Assembly (NCBI GenBank): GCA_000787465.1
Contig: JSYX01000831.1
Location: 1 to 11,637 of the forward strand
Origin: Thermomucor indicae-seudaticae
Lineage: Eukaryota; Mucoromycota; Mucoromycetes; Mucorales; Lichtheimiaceae
Reading direction: 5' to 3'
Length of the DNA: 11,637 nt
Part shown: piece after piece, positions 8,810 through 11,637 of the stretch
Numbering within the stretch: the first letter of the stretch is position 1
Layout of the letters: each line of letters begins with the position of its first letter
Notes under the pieces: model-generated
Told to the model about the DNA's origin: nothing
The model's input: the letters and a program-made list of their open reading frames with translations, nothing else
Database searches by the model: none
Position numbers and translations under genes: made by a program

Positions 8810-9037
8810 TGATGCGTAACTTAACAGTAGACCAAAAATAACGCCTTTATAGTGGAAATTAAGAAAATGACTCAAAGGTACAAAAGAGACTAAAGACAGT
8901 ACATACCGTCTTCAACGTCGTTTAGACCAAAGTAGACAAAAGACGAAAAAGCCAGGGAAAAGAGCAATCTAGCTAAGGGTGCAAAAATAAATAAAGCTCA
9001 AGGTTACACAAAATTGCAAAAACCTGAAAACGCTTCA
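8810..9037. mobile_element. 228-bp TG...CA insertion, possible solo LTR
   Basis: This block splits the host between QLLQLAS and SIQICLRKK. It begins TGATGCGT and ends ACGCTTCA, a short imperfect inverted end with 7 of 8 positions pairing and the TG...CA format of LTRs. CGAA occurs on both sides (8806-8809 and 9038-9041), fitting a 4-bp target duplication. The interior is A-rich on the plus strand, with repeated GTAGAC(C)AAA words and no open frame. A solo LTR in either orientation fits best. A non-autonomous DNA transposon is the alternative, and no primer-binding site can be assigned. Confidence 0.6.
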
Positions 9038-9117
9038 CGAAGCTAACTGAAGTAATTGGCGCTTACGATCCATGAAAAGTAAGTAGTCGGTACGGTCTAC
9101 TGCTCATCGATCATAGC
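9038..9117 (-). pseudogene. Helitron Rep-helicase, short piece between two insertions
   Basis: This 80-bp remnant continues the host protein after MARRY. It reads YDR, a TGA stop at 9104-9106, then AVDRTDYLLFMDRKRQLLQ followed by LAS. It is the expected link between the 'SMARRYDxR' motif and the start of the Rep core, whose sequence resumes as SIQICLRKK on the far side of the next insertion. It is bounded by the hAT-like element and by the 228-bp TG...CA element. The identity comes from collinearity with the flanking pieces, since 26 codons alone would not be enough. Confidence 0.7.
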
Positions 9118-9316
9118 TAGGGCTCCGAGTACACCGATCGACCGACCGACCGACCGACTTTCATACCGAAATTTTCTACCGACTTGAATCGGTAGGGATT
9201 TCTCTACCGACCGAACTTCATACCGACCGAGTCCTTATACCGAATTTTATACCGACAGCCTTCGGTAGAAAATTTTATACCGAAAATACCGACCGACCCT
9301 TCGGTTAGAAGCCCTA
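9118..9316. mobile_element. hAT-like MITE of TACCGA/TCGGTA repeats
   Basis: The ends are inverted: TAGGGCTCC at 9118-9126 and its partner GAAGCCCTA at 9308-9316 (8 of 9 pair). They are flanked by ATCATAGC (9110-9117) and ATTATAGC (9317-9324), an 8-bp duplication with one mismatch. An 8-bp duplication and ends fitting YARNG (TAGGG) are hAT hallmarks. The interior has no coding potential. It consists of many TACCGA words on the plus strand with fewer TCGGTA inverses, a CGAC tetranucleotide run at about 9140-9158, and a perfect 7-bp hairpin (9189-9195 with 9204-9210). Removing the element and one duplication (207 bp) keeps the host frame. Confidence 0.8.
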
Positions 9317-9870
9317 ATTATAGCGCCTTGCCATGGATTTGATAAGGCCAGTATAGCTTATTGGTTTTCCTTCAAGATTTGGTGAAAGCCCTTGGCTGCA
9401 AAATATACTCGGGAACGCTAAAAAGTCGCTATCGCGGTCGATCATTATCGAAAAATGCCGGGACTCTTGTGGTGGAACAAGCCGTAGTCCTTCTCGCGAT
9501 GAGAAACGTCTCTTGACTTCCAGAGCTTACGGGCTCTTGGTCATCTGTGTCAGATGTCTCGTGGGAACCTGCAGCACCAGCGCTACCTTCCAGTTCATCA
9601 ACACTTCCTGCGATTCCAATACTATCTCGGTCACCTTCTCGATGCGAGTGTTCACATATTTGTCCAATATTGCACATACGACAAGAATACTCACTCTACG
9701 TATGATCTGTCAGCCAGTTCTCACAAAGGGTGATCCCGAGCTCTCGGTACAGCGTCGTATTCTTAAGGAAGTTCGCAGCATTCCAAACCTTTAGAGGACG
9801 AACGTTACCATCAGCGTCGTTCCCGGAATACTCCAGTCTTCGTGACAGACGCAAATGGACGATTTGGGTA
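9317..9870 (-). pseudogene. Helitron Rep-helicase, middle piece
   Basis: Host coding resumes with TQIVHLRLSRRLEYSG, then NVRPLKVWNAANFLKNTTLY and LGITLCENWL. This is the conserved 'RRLEYSG...RPxKVW' region of Helitron proteins upstream of the Rep core. A TAG at 9696-9698 is followed in the same frame by a Cys pair (EYSCRMCNIGQI) and an acidic, Ser/Gly-rich linker. Near 9498 the frame changes by one or two bases, and the next frame reads GLRLVPPQESRHFSIM and DSDFLAFPSIF, then YTGLIKSMARRYN. The last motif directly precedes the Rep domain in this family. The frame is cut there by the 199-bp hAT-like element. Confidence 0.8.
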
Positions 9871-9938
9871 AGGTTCACCACGAGTCTAGTTCAGGTCCTG
9901 TCGTGCTCGAGTCGAGTCCAGTCTAGTGGTGAATACTA
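9871..9938. mobile_element. 68-bp palindromic mini-element
   Basis: The element interrupts the Helitron frame between YHDTQV and IVHLRLSRRLEYSG. It is flanked by GATTTGGGTA (9861-9870) and GACTTGGGTA (9939-9948), a 10-bp duplication with one mismatch. TTCACCAC (9874-9881) pairs with GTGGTGAA (9926-9933), and the centre contains the self-complementary CTCGAG. Removing the element and one duplication (78 bp, 26 codons) restores the host frame. A 9-11 bp duplication is typical of Mutator-like elements, so a tiny MULE-derived MITE is one reading, but the ends are not diagnostic. Confidence 0.7.
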
Positions 9939-10720
9939 GACTTGGGTATCATGGTAAGTTTGCGGAAGGCCGCACACACTGTTATCGATGCTGACTGAGA
10001 CGTTGACTATTCCGCCTTTACTGCGATATTGCCCACTTGCGCCCATGCCTGTCCAAATGGTCTGAAATAGATGACACGCCGCCACAAGTCTCTCTCCTAA
10101 GGGAGACAGGACTTGACGCTCTGGAGAGAGTCGAGGGAAATTCAGACCATTGGCAAGACACAACTTGGGAACTTTATTACGCTGTATGGTCTTGAGGCAG
10201 GTGTTGCAGGAATCTGCTTCATCCATGCTTGGTTCGACATAAAACACGGCCTGCAGAACGTTGTTTGATACATATGCATTTCGCAAGCTTTCGCGACTGA
10301 CATTTCTAACTGCAGCCCGAGACCATAGTCCTCCTCAACATGCGCAAACACATGTTGGTCCTTCGGAGATGCTTTGCTCGTAGACTTCAACAGCTTTGTC
10401 CCAGTTTAGCCGCGCTTGCGCATGTGCTAAGATATCCCTCTCCTACAGAGACAGACTATTCCGTGAGATGCTAGGCTATCTGATTTTATAGATACCAGAC
10501 AGTACCTGCTCTCTGATTCTGTATTTGTGGTTTTGATGGGTTTCGCGACGAGCTGCACTATCTTTCTGCTGTTCTCTTGCTGGGTTTGAAGACCTTGACG
10601 ATTCTGTCGGTGTCGATTGCTGTTACAAGATCTTGCTGACGAGTTTCGTTCGAGATAACGCCTTTGTCCTTCGGTTGCACGCCTTCTTCTTTCTTCGTCA
10701 CTTAGACGAACACGTATCAT
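9939..10720 (-). pseudogene. Helitron Rep-helicase, N-terminal piece (basic and Cys-rich)
   Basis: The start is the ATG at 10720. It opens a strongly basic N-terminus (MIRVRLSDEERRRRATEGQ...) of the Arg-rich type common at the front of fungal Helitron proteins. The frame then changes at about 10580-10600, and the next frame gives another basic stretch (AREQQKDSAARRETHQNHKY). In-frame stops lie at 10476-10478 and 10443-10445. Next come DILAHAQARLNWDKAVEVYE and a C-x-C region (CVCAC) with a TGA at 10335-10337. The Cys-rich stretch SCNTCLKTIQRNKVPKLC follows, then NGLNFPRLSPE, LSPLGERLVA and GGIVNVSVSIDNSVCGLP. This resembles the DUF6570-like region that precedes the Rep domain in fungal and protist Helitrons, where it may bind DNA or zinc (family knowledge, function unproven). 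The piece ends at a 68-bp insertion at 9938. Confidence 0.8.
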
Positions 10721-11034
10721 CGGTGTTTGCTAGCAATGTCGGTTATCAGGAAAGATTAGGTACGAACTGTCTTATCAAGGTCAGAAAACATGGAAGAATA
10801 GCTCAATATGTGGCGTATTTTGGACGATAAGCTGCGTATTACGGCGAGTCCTCTAAATTTCCCCACTGATGACGCACGCTCTGAGTCCCAAAAAAGTTTC
10901 AGATCGGTTGAAGTATGTTTTTTTCTTTGGGCCGTTTGTCCCACTTACTGCAGCTAGTCTCAGTTTCAAGCATATCTCGCCCATCTGCTCCAGCATTCGT
11001 TCGCAATGCCACCGATAACGAAAGCCCTTGTCCT
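10721..11034. other. Intergenic region between divergent Helitron and FAR1-like frames
   Basis: This stretch of 314 bases lies upstream of the Helitron ATG on one strand and upstream of the FAR1-like ATG on the other. It should contain the Helitron 5' end (TC at the end of a minus-strand element) and any shared promoter. I could not identify a terminus, a TATA element or a coding region here with confidence. An open plus-strand frame begins at 10915 and is continuous with the FAR1-like frame, so the true start of that gene could be further left. Confidence 0.35.
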
Positions 11035-11336
11035 ATGGAACTTACCTTTGACACTGAAGAAGAATTCAACACCTGGTATCTTAAGGAAGCCTGCACGCAC
11101 GCGAATTGGAACCCAAAGGGCAGTTATCAAGCACTTCTTCCAGTTCTTCATCTTCATCCGTAAAGGATACTCCAGGGCCACGAAAAACAATCCAGTGGAG
11201 CAAACGTTATGTATGTAATCACGCCGGCAAGCCCGGCGACAGCCATGCATCCAAGAAGAGAAAACCCAACGAGGCATCACTCCAAAAAATACGAGATTAC
11301 AATGGGATTACAAGGCATTGAAATTTTTGGCAATGC
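11035..11336 (+). pseudogene. FAR1/MULE-like transposase N-terminal fragment (frameshifted)
   Basis: From the ATG at 11035 the protein reads MELTFDTEEEFNTWYLKEAC and THANWNPKG. This resembles the FAR1-type DNA-binding N-terminus of Mutator-like transposases ('F.s.EEF..W...EA'). Near 11106-11120 the sequence moves by one base into a frame with a Ser run, then TIQWSKRYVCNHAGKPGD and KKRKPNEASLQK. The 'W..RY.C.HAGKP...KKRK' string is the Cys/His and basic part of the same domain family. The frame ends at a stop at 11319-11321, in AT-rich sequence that looks inserted. A one-base shift explains the frame change better than an intron, as no clear splice sites lie at the join. The FAR1/MULE assignment is from pattern memory; a truncated domesticated gene is possible. 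Confidence 0.5.
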
Positions 11337-11495
11337 CGCATTAGAAAAAATTTCACGGGCGTTACCAAGAATCGTTGTTGGCATGCTGCATTACCAAAAA
11401 TTTTAATGGCATTACAAATATCCTTGCGAATAACGGGCCGTTATAATAAATTACAAGTGCATTATAGCGTAGAAATAATTCTCAGTCTTCGATAT
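11294..11495. repeat. AT-rich palindromic sequence, candidate inserted element
   Basis: The block is rich in CATTAC/ATTACA words and has a long imperfect inverted repeat. GGCATTGAAATTTTTGGCAA (from about 11313) mirrors TTACCAAAAATTTTAATGGC (to about 11414), and an inner pair CGGGCGTTACCAAGAATCG has a partial match across the centre. Possible target duplications are AAAAATACG (11285-11293) and AAAAAGACG (11496-11504), 8 of 9 identical, but the outermost ends do not form an inverted repeat. The boundaries are therefore tentative. It interrupts the FAR1-like fragment. Confidence 0.4.
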
Positions 11496-11637
11496 AAAAA
11501 GACGCGTCGCAGAGCTTGCTACTCATGTAGATCCACGGAATGTCAAGGACGACTTTCAGATCCCAAGGCGCTGATCAGTACAGTATAAAAGCAGATCTGG
11601 TTTACTGGCCTTTGAAGCATTATGTCGATAGAAGTAT
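11496..11637 (+). other. Unassigned coding-like sequence at right edge
   Basis: After the AT-rich block the plus strand again shows protein-like stretches in more than one frame. One reads RRVAELATHVDPRNVKDDFQ (from about 11501). Another reads DQYSIKADLVYWPLKHYVDR and is open to the window end. The change between them needs a one-base shift near 11570. It could be the continuation of the FAR1-like protein or an unrelated fragment; I do not recognise the family. Confidence 0.25.

Larger units (their letters stand above)
1..10720 (-). mobile_element. Decayed Helitron (partial), host of nested insertions
   Basis: Six separated minus-strand protein pieces are collinear with one Helitron Rep-helicase. 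In order they are a basic N-terminus, a Cys-rich region, an HUH motif, a two-tyrosine motif, PIF1-like Walker A and B, motif III and later helicase motifs. The intervening blocks are other transposons. Summed host coding sequence is about 4.4 kb and still lacks the helicase C-terminus, which fits an autonomous Helitron. The limits given are those of the coding region: the true 5' end lies above 10720, and the 3' end with its hairpin lies beyond the left edge. Neither terminus was identified. Multiple stops and frameshifts mean this copy cannot encode an active transposase. Confidence 0.85.

Noticed and set aside
8810..9037. Spliceosomal intron in the Helitron gene
   Set aside because: The block has a direct CGAA duplication at both edges and TG...CA ends. 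GT and AG dinucleotides do not fall at the points where the protein rejoins.
9118..9316. Tc1/mariner-type MITE with a TA duplication
   Set aside because: TA does flank GGGCT...GCCC, but the flanks extend to an 8-bp near-identical duplication outside TAGGG...CCCTA, which fits hAT better.
9118..9316. CRISPR-like array
   Set aside because: The repeated words are 6-7 bases, irregularly spaced and in both orientations, with no uniform repeat-spacer structure and no cas genes; the context is eukaryotic transposon DNA.
10966..11280. Minus-strand open frame of 104 residues
   Set aside because: It is antisense to the FAR1-like fragment, which has recognisable strings (FDTEEEFNTW, RYVCNHAGKP) on the plus strand.

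Overview
This is eukaryotic repeat DNA. The large reading frames are all transposon proteins, there are no operons or bacterial-type signals, and I see no intact cellular gene. The protein styles point to an early-diverging fungus (Mucoromycota or a similar group): a Helitron Rep-helicase of the free-standing PIF1-like type, a LINE with a C-terminal zf-RVT zinc finger, and a FAR1/MULE-like fragment. That placement is inference; oomycetes or other protists are not excluded.

Layout. Most of the window (left edge to about 10720, minus strand) is one decayed Helitron Rep-helicase gene. It starts at the ATG at 10720 and runs off the left edge. Six coding pieces follow in the correct protein order: basic N-terminus and Cys-rich region (10720-9939); middle region (9870-9317); a short piece (9117-9038); HUH/Y2 Rep core (8809-7299); start of the PIF1-like helicase with Walker A and B (1870-1045); helicase motif III onward (738 to about 91). 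The gene carries many in-frame stops and frameshifts.

The gaps between pieces are separate insertions, most recognisable because host protein resumes on the far side and short target duplications flank them. They are: a 306-bp CACTG-ended element with perfect 13-bp inverted ends (739-1044); a near-complete LINE of 5428 bp with a perfect 12-bp target duplication (1871-7298); a 228-bp TG...CA element, perhaps a solo LTR (8810-9037); a 199-bp hAT-like MITE built of TACCGA/TCGGTA words (9118-9316); and a 68-bp palindromic element with a 10-bp duplication (9871-9938). A further repeat lies at the left edge (1 to about 90).

The LINE is on the minus strand. It has a 5' leader, a frameshifted ORF1 with a CCHC knuckle and basic tail, an ORF2 with endonuclease, reverse transcriptase and zf-RVT regions broken by two one-base shifts, and a 3' UTR without a poly(A) tail that contains a tRNA-like T arm.

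Right of the Helitron, on the plus strand, is a divergent FAR1/MULE-like N-terminal fragment (11035-11336), followed by AT-rich palindromic sequence and unassigned coding-like sequence to the edge. Likely order of events: the Helitron came first, the small DNA elements later (their duplications have diverged), and the LINE probably most recently (perfect duplication, longest open frame).
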